DNA from: Acholeplasmataceae bacterium UBA4853
GTDB taxonomy: Bacteria; Bacillota_I; Bacilli_A; Acholeplasmatales; Acholeplasmataceae
Direction: 5' to 3'
DNA: 43,866 nt
Assembly (NCBI GenBank): GCA_002399815.1
Contig: DHEJ01000019.1
Span: 1 to 43,866, forward strand
Shown here: piece after piece, positions 15,725 to 26,300 of the stretch
Layout: the number at the start of each line of letters is the position of its first letter
Position numbering within the stretch: position 1 is the first letter of the stretch
Made by a program: the position numbers and the translations under genes
The notes under the pieces: generated by a model
What the model was told of the DNA's origin: nothing
Database searches by the model: none
The model's input: only the letters and a program-made list of their open reading frames with translations

Positions 15725-17560
15725 CTATGACGCTTTCTTTTGCTTTTCTTTTAAAAGTGATGAAGAAACCTTAGTTCGAATCGCTTTTTTCTCTTTAAGT
15801 TTCTTTTCATTTAGTTTGGCAATCTTTAACTGCTTTTCCTTAATCAACTTCTCACGTTCTTTTTCTTTCTTTAATGCTTCACGCATTTTAATCTTTTTAG
15901 TTTCCTCTAATCGTTTTTTAAGTAATCTTTCTTTTTCTACTTTCATTCGTTTTTGTTGAAGTGCACGGTAAGATCTAACTTCAGCCGCATACTTTTCTCT
16001 TAAATCCTTGATTGCTTGGTTATTACTCATACGCTTAGTTTGAAGTGTTTTTTTAGTCTGTTGAATCTCTAATTTATCTAGATTTCTTAATTCCTTATTC
16101 ACTTCTTTATTCAATTGATCAATTAACGCTTGATCATCTTTTTCACCTGAATTAATGATTGTGTTAATTGCATTTTCTTGAAGATATATTAATTCATCTA
16201 ACCATTTAGATTCTAATACTACAGATTCTGAAAATAACTTTTCTTTAACCTGTCTTGCTGCTTTTGATATATAGTATTTATCTAGTGCTTCTTCATACTT
16301 TCTAACTGGATGTTTATAGGTCATTAGTCGGTCAAAGACATCAGAGTCTTGATCAAGCTTTAAGTATGCATTAAATAGTTGGTCAGCAATTGAATATTGA
16401 TCTAGTAATACTTGTTTTAAATAAATCTCATTTTCATGATTATTATCAATTCTAAGGTTTGTTAAATCTTTTTTATTAAATAATTGTTTTGCTTTATCTA
16501 GATGATATTCAGTTGCTAAATTACTTTCTAGTTCAATCGGTGGAATCTTGACATTAACTACTTTAGCATAGCTATCGGTACCAGGTATTGTTGGTAAAAT
16601 AGATTCTAAAACTAAGTTTTTTTGATCAAAAATGGATTTACCTAAATCACTATTAATAAATACGGTAGAAAAAAGCATCATAAGGCTCTTATCAATTTGT
16701 TCTAGATAATCTTTGTTGAATGTTTTATCTTCTTCTTTAAGCTGTAAACTAAAATCTAATACATTTAACTTATCTAAGTATAACCATAAGGTATATGCAT
16801 TTCTAAAGTCAGCATTCTTTTGAATCATCTGCGTCTTTAATATTGGAGGTGCAATCTTTTTATATCTAGACATTGTTCTCATAAAGTCACTATAATACAT
16901 TCTAGAAACTACTTTAAATGCATCATTTGTACGTTCAAAAATACGACGATTATGATGATCTACCTCACCTGAATCAAACGCTTCTTTAGCATTTAATTCA
17001 AAATTAATTGTATAATTTGCCTCACCTATTTTAAACTCATTTTTTAATATGAAGTTCGTCTGAGTATACCCATGAATGTTTTCATTAATTGCATCAATTC
17101 TTCTGAGTAAATAATTATATAGTCGGTCAATTAATGTCATAATAAATCTATTTTCATAAATACCATAATCAAGTTCAGTAACGGTATTTAAAACTTTAGA
17201 TGGATAGACTTCGTCATCTTCATTAATATCTTTAATATATTTAGTATTTCTCAGTAAATGTCTCGTTGATTCATTAGATGTTCTTCTTGTTCTTTCAACC
17301 GGAAGAATTTCTGCTTCATACTTTAATGTATTTCTAATATTACTAATAATCTGATTTAAACTAGGGAAAAAAGATTCGATTTTAACAATCCAATCTTCAT
17401 CAAACTTTTTATATTCTGTTTTATCAATTTGATGTCTTAAGTTCTTTTTTGATTCTGTTGCCTCTATAAAGATATTAGGAAACACTAAATCTTTATAAAC
17501 ATCATCAACTTTTTTAGCAACACTTTCCTGAAAACTTTTAATCATATCTTTTGTTTGCAT
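15725..17560 (-). CDS. DUF2357-like partner of an McrB-type AAA+ ATPase, with basic coiled-coil tail
   Basis: The 611-residue protein has no signal peptide or membrane helix. Residues 1-300 contain features I associate with DUF2357: ILPVERTRRTSNESTRHLL, and YGIYENRFIMTLIDRL with ENRF at 136-139. DUF2357 genes are known neighbours of McrB-like ATPases, which fits the gene just upstream (11-bp gap). In many relatives a PD-(D/E)XK nuclease follows. Here the last 140 residues (about 470-611) are an almost uninterrupted Lys/Glu/Arg helix ending in KEKQKKAS, and I see no nuclease motif. It is probably a cytoplasmic adaptor or effector of the membrane ATPase. The role is unknown and the family call is moderate. 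Confidence 0.5.
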   Translation of the reverse strand: MQTKDMIKSFQESVAKKVDDVYKDLVFPNIFIEATESKKNLRHQIDKTEYKKFDEDWIVKIESFFPSLNQIISNIRNTLKYEAEILPVERTRRTSNESTRHLLRNTKYIKDINEDDEVYPSKVLNTVTELDYGIYENRFIMTLIDRLYNYLLRRIDAINENIHGYTQTNFILKNEFKIGEANYTINFELNAKEAFDSGEVDHHNRRIFERTNDAFKVVSRMYYSDFMRTMSRYKKIAPPILKTQMIQKNADFRNAYTLWLYLDKLNVLDFSLQLKEEDKTFNKDYLEQIDKSLMMLFSTVFINSDLGKSIFDQKNLVLESILPTIPGTDSYAKVVNVKIPPIELESNLATEYHLDKAKQLFNKKDLTNLRIDNNHENEIYLKQVLLDQYSIADQLFNAYLKLDQDSDVFDRLMTYKHPVRKYEEALDKYYISKAARQVKEKLFSESVVLESKWLDELIYLQENAINTIINSGEKDDQALIDQLNKEVNKELRNLDKLEIQQTKKTLQTKRMSNNQAIKDLREKYAAEVRSYRALQQKRMKVEKERLLKKRLEETKKIKMREALKKEKEREKLIKEKQLKIAKLNEKKLKEKKAIRTKVSSSLLKEKQKKAS

Positions 17561-17571
17561 TTAAATCACCA

Positions 17572-19065
17572 TTATATTTGTTTAATAAACTTGATAATCA
17601 TATCTTTGGATTCTTTCAATGCATCTTTTCCAAATAAAGTATCAAATAAACCTAATAGTGATTCTAATTCATTTTTAAGAAAAGGTAGGTTTAAGGTTTC
17701 AAACTTTCTAATAATCTTACGTGCAATAATATAATCAATACCTTCCATCTCACTTCTACCACATGCAACATAAATAGGTACAAATTTATAGAGTTGATTC
17801 ATAATACGGTTACCAAATGTGATTTGGAATGTTTGACTAATAAATTCATCTAACTTTTCAAGTGCTACTAAATTCTTATTAGAAATTTCATGAGATTTTC
17901 TAGCTTCCATAAATAATTCATCTAAGTATTCATAGGATAAGTTAATTTGTTTTAACGGTTGTGCTTTAAACTTCTTAGCCTTTTCGTTCATAACAATCGA
18001 ACTTGCTCTATCATAAACTTTATCAGTAATCCCGAATGTGGAATCATCATTATTTGCAGTACCAATAAACCAAATATTTTGAGGAATCTTTAATTTACCT
18101 TCTTTTAAGTGCACTGGATCACCAATTAATTGCTCAGGAACAACCTCGATTAACCATTCATCACTATTTGGCAATTCAAGTAATGATAAGAAGTCAGCAA
18201 AGTAATACTCCACACGTGCTAAGTTCATTTCATCTAAGACAATCAAGTTCACATCAGTTCTAAAAGTAGCATCATAGACACTGGTTAAAAACTCAGTTTC
18301 ATTAAACTTCTTAGTAAACTCATTATAATATCCCATCATCTCAAAACGATCACGCCATGATGGTTGAACAGAAATAATGGATGCATCATGCTTTACAAAC
18401 TTACCAAATACATAAGGTAAACTTGTTTTACCTGTACCTGATATACCTTCTAAAATTAATATCTTAGAGGTTGCTAAACCTGCAATAAATATACTTGCAA
18501 TCTTCTCTGAATAATATAAATTATGATGGTAGTTTGCATAATTAATAAAGTGTGTTACGATTTCACTCAAACTTAATTTTTCTTGATTCGTCATTAAAGT
18601 TGGTAAAACACTATATTTATATTTATCATCAATCATATTGAGTTTTGTAAATCTGGAACCAGTAATTGCTTTTTGTTTACTTTTTGTATCCATGCCATTG
18701 AGTTTAGGATTTTCAATATGAATAACACTTGAATCTCTTAGGCTTCTTTCAAGTAAATTCATCTGATTTAATAAATTCATCTTATCAAACTCAATTTTTG
18801 AGAATCTAAAATATCTTTTCACAAGTTGGATTACAAGTAACCAAAACATTAAAATTAAAAAGATAAATATAACAATAAATACGACTGTCAATGTCCAGTC
18901 AATAAAATTAAAATCTGCAGATCTTTCACTTAGTCCTAAATAGTAATCCATTGGATATCCAATGAATAACTGATACAATCCTGTAAAAAAGCCACTAATT
19001 AAATACCATAAATTGAGGAAGAATGTTCTAAAAAATTCGACGACCCAGTTTGAAAAATTATCCAT
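17572..19065 (-). CDS. Membrane-anchored McrB-like AAA+ ATPase
   Basis: Two hydrophobic segments at the N-terminus (about residues 10-35 and 55-85) place the protein in the membrane. The AAA+ domain then shows Walker A GISGTGKTS (207-215), Walker B and the McrB signature LIVLDEMNLARVEYYF (D278, E279), and sensor 1 with the following arginines FIGTANNDDSTF and KVYDRA (from G335). This is the GTP/ATPase fold of McrB and relatives. McrB proper is soluble and carries a DNA-binding N-terminus, which is replaced here by membrane helices, so restriction of DNA is unlikely. The ATG shares a base with the stop of the gene before it, and the DUF2357-like gene follows after 11 bp. It could drive conformational work on membrane or surface partners; that is inference. 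Confidence 0.8.
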   Translation of the reverse strand: MDNFSNWVVEFFRTFFLNLWYLISGFFTGLYQLFIGYPMDYYLGLSERSADFNFIDWTLTVVFIVIFIFLILMFWLLVIQLVKRYFRFSKIEFDKMNLLNQMNLLERSLRDSSVIHIENPKLNGMDTKSKQKAITGSRFTKLNMIDDKYKYSVLPTLMTNQEKLSLSEIVTHFINYANYHHNLYYSEKIASIFIAGLATSKILILEGISGTGKTSLPYVFGKFVKHDASIISVQPSWRDRFEMMGYYNEFTKKFNETEFLTSVYDATFRTDVNLIVLDEMNLARVEYYFADFLSLLELPNSDEWLIEVVPEQLIGDPVHLKEGKLKIPQNIWFIGTANNDDSTFGITDKVYDRASSIVMNEKAKKFKAQPLKQINLSYEYLDELFMEARKSHEISNKNLVALEKLDEFISQTFQITFGNRIMNQLYKFVPIYVACGRSEMEGIDYIIARKIIRKFETLNLPFLKNELESLLGLFDTLFGKDALKESKDMIIKFIKQI

Positions 19066-20327
19066 TATTTTCTACCTCTTTTTTGTTTATCTAAATTTAA
19101 TTCAACCAAGTCTTTTGTAATATGTGTCACATTTAAGCTATGTTCATCTAGATTTTTTTCATTTGTTTGATATAAAACCTCTATGTGATTCACCTTAGAA
19201 AAATAAAGTAGCTCGGGAATTAAACTGTGATTCATTAATACCTTATCAACTTCAATGCGTTTAATATGATATTTTTGAATTTGATTATAAATACTTTGAT
19301 TAATATCATCTAAATCAAGTGATATCTTAATACCTAAATTACTTAATATTAAAATATTTTTGATCACTTGTTCTTCATTTTTTACGGTTGAAAGTTTCAA
19401 TGATATGACAATATTTTCAAGTAAGAATTGATTTGATTTAGCAATTAACTCTAAATAGTCTACAAAAACATCTGACTCTAAACTGCTTAATAATACCGGT
19501 AAACTAATGGTTGCATAAATATTATTTAAATATAGTCTATTTAAGATATATTCTACAAAATACATATTGACCCATGCTTGATCAATATTTGGTAATTTAT
19601 TTAAGAAATTTAACATGGATAGTTCATTAATAACTACTTCATTATAAACTTCTTTAGTTTTATTCACCTTAATCGTTTCTACATAAGTACTTTTTAACTC
19701 AAGCTTAGCTGATTTTAACTTATCAGCTAAACTTAAGTACTCTTCACTAAAGGGATGTTTTGATGTATCATATAAAGTTGGTTCACCCAAATGTCTGACT
19801 GAACTAACAAGTGCATTAGATAATCCTCTTAAGTCATTTTTATCAACTACAGAAATACTGTTTGATTTTCTAATATGTACACCATTTTCATGATACGTTT
19901 TTTGAGCAAGCATTTTAAACTGCTTGCCCAAAATGATTGGATCTTCCTCAAGTGCTGGGTAGTAAATAATAAACGTATCTCTTTGATTCGTTTGAGCTAC
20001 CTTACCTCCAAAGGGTAAGTAAACACTTAATTCTTTAACAACCATAGTTAGATAATTTCTAACCACATGATCATTGAAACTATTTTCTACTAAATTTAAA
20101 TGATTCACTTTAACTAAAAACAAGTAATAGTTTCGATTTTTCTTATCTTGATATGCTAAATACTCTAAGAAACTTTTATACTTTATAACTAAATTCATTG
20201 TAAGCATCTTATTTTCATTCATGCGTCTTTTAACTTTCAAGTACCAGAGCAGTCCTACATAAACTAAGACAATACTCACAATGATTGCTCCAAAACCAAT
20301 TAAACTCTTCTGTAATTCATCCATCAT
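19065..20327 (-). CDS. Membrane protein with degenerate GGDEF-like and EAL-like parts
   Basis: One membrane helix (residues 10-30) is followed by a region shaped like a GGDEF domain (about 45-190): YYLFLVKVNHLNLVENSF matches the opening strand and helix, and the signature position reads NQRDTF (114-119), so no cyclase activity is expected. Residues 215-400 resemble the second half of an EAL domain: ATISLPVLL, then NIVISLKLS, LGIKISLDLDDINQS and IKRIEVDKVLM, where the family has DDFG and the K-x-D strand. The E-A-L motif and its catalytic acids are absent. It may therefore be a receptor or scaffold. It lies 12 bp after the giant membrane-anchored protein and overlaps the AAA+ gene by one base. 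The fold call rests on pattern only. Confidence 0.5.
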   Translation of the reverse strand: MMDELQKSLIGFGAIIVSIVLVYVGLLWYLKVKRRMNENKMLTMNLVIKYKSFLEYLAYQDKKNRNYYLFLVKVNHLNLVENSFNDHVVRNYLTMVVKELSVYLPFGGKVAQTNQRDTFIIYYPALEEDPIILGKQFKMLAQKTYHENGVHIRKSNSISVVDKNDLRGLSNALVSSVRHLGEPTLYDTSKHPFSEEYLSLADKLKSAKLELKSTYVETIKVNKTKEVYNEVVINELSMLNFLNKLPNIDQAWVNMYFVEYILNRLYLNNIYATISLPVLLSSLESDVFVDYLELIAKSNQFLLENIVISLKLSTVKNEEQVIKNILILSNLGIKISLDLDDINQSIYNQIQKYHIKRIEVDKVLMNHSLIPELLYFSKVNHIEVLYQTNEKNLDEHSLNVTHITKDLVELNLDKQKRGRK

Positions 20328-20339
20328 CTCATGCCTCTT

Positions 20340-23300
20340 CTAGAATATCAGTTGATTCTTATCTTTTTTATTGTTTTTTCTAATCTTCTTTAATATAAGA
20401 ATCATTGCTGTAATTACCCAAAGGATAATACTTAATATTAAAAGAATCGTTAATAACATATTTGGTTGTTGCTCTTTTTGAATCAGTACCATATAGTGCT
20501 GTATTGAGCCATCTTCAGCTTGAACAGCAATCTTAATTACTTGACTTTCAGCAATATCTGTAAGGATAATTTCACCCATGTTATTTGAACTAAATTCATG
20601 TCCATTAATTGAAACTTTTGCATTATTATTAGTAATTGCACTTAACTTAATCGCATCAACATCTCTACTTAAATTATATTTATAGACATATGGATCATCT
20701 CCATCGTTTCTAACAACATCTTTATCGTTGACTTGAAGTAATGTAATTTCTTTTAAGTTACTTAATGATGTATCTCTTCTTAAAGTAATTAGATATGTGA
20801 TTTGTTCAAATCCATCACCACTTGTAACAATGATTTCAATCGTTTGATCTTCATTTCCAACTTCTCTAATACCAAAGCCTCTAATACTTGCACCACCTTG
20901 GTCTTTAGCAAACCCTTTAATGTTGACATAGTTTGTTTGCTTACCAATAATAACTATATAGTTTAAGGTATCATCTTTTAATGGGATAATCTTTTCAAGT
21001 TCTTTATCGCCAACCATCTCATAAACAATTAATTGACCTAATAAGGCATTTGAATTCACATAAGATACATGAATCGTATAAATAGATTTATCACCACTTT
21101 GAGCTGTGACTTCTATTTGAATTGAGCGTGTTTGTCCTTCAAGTAAGGTATATACATCATTACCTTTAACTACACTATTTAAACTAGCAGATACGCCATA
21201 AATCTCAATGAAGTTTTCAAACTGTAATGGATGAATGTAGTTATATTCGAAGATATTTGGATTAAATCCTTTAATCATTTCACCATTAATATCTAAACTG
21301 TCTAATAAACTATTGGAATCAGCTTGTTCACGTCTGACAGTAATCTCATAGATTTCTGATTCATTTTGACCGTTTGTTGATTCAATTTTGAATCGGTAAG
21401 TAATTAGGTTTTGACTATCAAATGATTGAATTCTATTATCAGTAATGACTTCATCTAAACTATTTAAATAAATAATATTACCAATTGTTTGAACAATTAA
21501 TCTGGTTGTACTTACATTAAATGGTACAACAATGTCATCATATGAATACACATCATTAACAAACTCTAATCCAAAGTAAGAAATACCATTATCACCAATA
21601 ATAGAAATATCTTTAACTTCTGCAAGACCTGCAAAATCAAGATCATGAAGAATATAAATAATATATTCCCCAACCAATCCACTTTCAGATTCAACACTTA
21701 CAGTGATGATTGTATTATAGTAACCTTCAATTTCACCATGAAGTTTAACAATACCTACGTTATATAATTTTTGTGTCTCATGATTTTTTTCGGCTACTAC
21801 ATTCACTAAAGAAATCTTAGTTGATTCTTCTAATGTAATATTATAGATTCTATTATCTTGATCAAACATTGCTTGATCAAAGTTTAATACATTACCATTT
21901 AAATCCTTAATCACTAAAGACTTTAATCTGGTATCATCATTTGGTAAATCTCTAGTTATAGTAAATTTATATTCTCTTTGAGCAACCGTACCATCTTCTG
22001 CTGTTACTCTTAAACGAATAACCTTACTAATACCTTCTGAAAGTGCATATGCACCTTCATTTAGTACTGTTGCACCTTTACTTTCTGTATGTGCTTTAAT
22101 ATAGATTTCAGCATATTGATAAGGAATTCTAATTGTATACTCATAAATACTTGGATCAAAGTCAAATATCACTTGATCAATTGGTACTTCAATAGTTACA
22201 TTGATTAGATTTGTATTATCGCTTAATACTTGGTCACTTGCTAAACGTTTATATACATTAATCGTATATTCAGTACCCTTTGTACCATCTTCTGCAACCA
22301 CATAAAACTTCACTGTAATGGTATTACCAGCTACTAAGTTAAAATCTTTTCTGGTATTGATTTCTTTAACACCATTGATATAAACTACTGCTTTATTATG
22401 TGTTTCAACTCTTAGTCTTGCAATATTTGTTGTTGCTGGAAACTCAATGTCATAGTTTGTTAATTCTTTATCAAAGTTTAAGCGATTGATATTGGTTGCT
22501 GCATCAAAGAATCTTGCATCTATAATCTCATTGTCATTGCTAAATGTTTGTTCAATGACGATTAAGTAATCTAATTTCTCTAAACCATTTTCAGATGTAG
22601 CAGTAACTTTAATGGTATTAATTCCTAAGTATAGTGGTACATCATTTCCACTAATTAATGTATTTTTAGTGTCAAATATTTGGTATGTTCCATTGTTACT
22701 TAGTACCGGTATCACTTTAAGTGTTTTAATATCATTAGTTACTGAATCTAGTACATAACTAAAGATACCATCTACATAAATATCAACAGTGTTAACAAGT
22801 AGTTGATCCATGATAATTTCTTCATAAACTAATGTAACTTCTATCACATAAGTCATACTTTGTTTATTAGGATCTTCTGGTGTTACTACAAACTCAAATC
22901 GATTCATACCATGTGTTAATGTTAAATATTCATTCCATGGTCCACTAATTGTTTGTTTATTGGATGCTTTAATGAAGTCAACAAAGATAGTTTCAATATC
23001 CTCATTCACACTAAACTTATATGTTGTAGTATTTGGATTAAAGACAATGATTGGATTTTTTGTGCTATTTCCTAATAGATAGTCAAAGTTATTGGTTATA
23101 ACACTTAACTCTTCTAATGTATTTGTCTCTTCCAGTAATTGATTGACGCGAATTGTAAATGTTTTTACTGTCGATAAATCTTCTGATGTAATTTCAATTG
23201 TAATAATGTTTTCACCAGGGATTAGGTTAATAGTTTTCTCATCTACTAATTCATTGTTGATCTTAAGAGTACCAAAAACATCACTTAATAATGCGCTAAT

Positions 23301-26300
23301 ATCCAGTGATTTTTTATCGGATGAAACATCATCTAATTGATATTCTGTTTGATTAGTTTGATAGATATCTACACCATCAACACTTAAACTTTCTAGATCA
23401 ATTTTTGAATTCATACGTGTAATTTCAACACGTATGATGAATGGTTCTAAACTACTATCTTCTGGTTGTACAATGATACTAAAGCTATTTAATCCATGAA
23501 CTAAACTAATTTGTACATTAAATGCTACGCCACTAACAGTTTGACCATCATTTTTAATATAACCAAATGTAACATGTGTATGTGTTTCATTTACTTGATA
23601 AGTGTATAAATCATTTTCAGGATCAAAGTCTTGGTTTAATAATAATGATTGGATATTTGTAACAATACTAAATCCTTTAAGTTTATCTTCACTATTATAT
23701 GCTCTTGTGACATTTACTTGATAGGTTAAACTTAAATCACCATTTTCTGCTTGAACATAGAATGTGATTGTTGTAACGTTACCAGATACTAAATTATATG
23801 TACCATTTCCAAAAGCGGTTGCTTTTGGATTAGAAACGATATTTAAAATAACACTAGATACTTCATAAGGTACTAAGATATTATAGGTTTGTTTTAATGG
23901 ATCAAAGCCTAGATAATCATTTAATAATGTATCTTTTAGTGTTGCTGTAAATGTGATATCACTAGATTCATTTCTAGTTATTATAACTTCATATGTCTCA
24001 ACGATTTGATCAAATTCATTCTTAATTTCAATAAAGACTGTATTATCACCTAATACTAAATCAACTAAATTAGAAATGATGTTGCCGTTACTATCTTTAA
24101 GTATGACTGAACCATCTGTATTAAGCGGTGTATAGACTAAATTCACTTGTTCTTTTTCAGTAACAAAACTGATTTGATTATCAATGATTGGTACAATTTG
24201 GTTATCAATCTTTAATTCTTTTAAATCATTTGTTTCATTTAAAACGTTAATTGTAAGGGTATAAATATAAGGTTGAGTATTTAAACTATCCTCAGCAAGT
24301 ACCGTAATAACAAACGTATTAACCCCACGTTCTAGTCTTAAAGTACTTGGATTTGATTTATCAACTACTTGATATGGATCATCCTTAACATATCTAATCA
24401 CTAGATTTCTAAAACTATTGTTTGTAACATACTCTAATCCTAAGTTAATTGTATAGTTTTTAGTATCCTTATTAAAAATGATTTCTGTATCTTTTGAATC
24501 AAGTCCTAATAAATATTTTGTCGGGTCAACAGTATCTAAAATACTGATTTCTTGAAGTTGGTTATTTGTAGATAATGCTCGTCTATTAATGATGAATTCA
24601 TATTCATCAGTCGTTGTACCATCTTCTGCAATAACTTGGAAGATTACTGTGATTGTTTCATTTAAGTTAATGGTATGTTTACCTAGACCAATTGCAGTCG
24701 CCTTAGCAGGAATTGTAGCGCTTAATGTAACGTATTCTACTGTTTGGTTTAAATTGATTGTATAGGAAGTTTTTGAAACATTAAAGTCAGTTAAGTAATT
24801 TGTTCCATTACTACCAATTAAAGATACATTGGTGATTGTTTTTTCACTTGATTGATTTCTTGTAATTTCTACTGTATGTGTCTTAATAACTGTACCGTAC
24901 TCGTTTTTAATGTCAATGGTATATGTATTTAAGCCAATATTTAAGTTTAAGGTATTTGAAACAACTACCCCTAAACTATTTTTAACTTCATAACTACCAA
25001 ATGTTGGGGACTCTAAAACTGGTGTTATAACTACACTTTCTTTTTCAGTATCAAATGTAACTAAATCATTAATAGTTACTATCTTAGAATCTATTGTTAA
25101 TGATTTTAAACTATTTGATTTATATTTTACTTCGATTATGATTGTATATTTGCCTTGAGTAACTGTTTCATCTTCAGCTTTAACAAACACTTCAAAACGA
25201 TTTAAGCCATGAACTAAGGTTAATGGAGCATTAACTGGTCCTGTTATGGTTTGGGCTACATGATTTTTAACAAAATTAATAATGATTTCTTGATCGATAT
25301 AACTTTCATCTAATTTATAGTTATATGTTTTAGTAAGTGGATTATAAATTAATCCATTTGAACTAAGGTTTGTTAATCCTAATAAGTTCTTACCTAAATC
25401 AAGTGGATCAGTCACTGTTAAATCACTTAAAGTAATATCTTTTGATGCACTTGCTCGATTGATTGTTAAAACATATGGGTCTGATTTAGTACCATCTTCT
25501 GCAATCACTATAAATTCAAAAGTATTTTCACCAACAGTTAAAACAATGTTGTTTAGTTTATTCGGTGAAACACTTGCTTTTAAGTGTGCAGCAATCACTT
25601 CGATATTTAAAGATTTAACACCATATCCTAAATCTATGGTTAATGTATGGTTTGCTTTTAGATCTGCTAAACTAAAGTTTATTAATTGGTTATCTTGGTT
25701 TTTTATAACTACATTACTTAAACCAAAATCACTACTTAGTTTAACATTCTTAGTGAATCGTACTCTATAAACCTTAGAATTATTATCTTCAGCTTTGACC
25801 GTAAACTCGATTGTTTGATCAAGTCCACCATCTGGATTATAAGATAATATAATATTTGATAAATCCGTAACTGATTCTAATATTTGTTTATCAATATTTT
25901 TTAATACAATATCAAGTTGAACACTTGATGTTGTACTTTGATCTGGTAATTGAACTAAGTAATTTGAGCCATCAAACGTATGTGTAATCACTTGGTTATT
26001 TGATTTATCTTTTACTGTTAATTGACTTAACGATGTATCTGTATATGGCGAAATTCTAAATACATGGATTTCAAAAAGTAATGTACTATCAGTACCATAC
26101 TCACTTTCTGAATAAATCTCAATGACATTATCACCATAATTTAAATTCACTGATGTAGCATTTTTAACACCATTTACATAGTATGATGCATAAGCATCTT
26201 TTAAACTTACTAAAATCGGTAAACTTGAAACTTGATATAACACATCATCTAAAGTGTATGAAAGTGTTGTATCAACAAATCCGATATCTTGATTATTGAC

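Noticed and set aside
17572..19065. McrBC restriction system
   Set aside because: The ATPase has membrane helices in place of a DNA-binding domain and no McrC-type nuclease is present in the partner.
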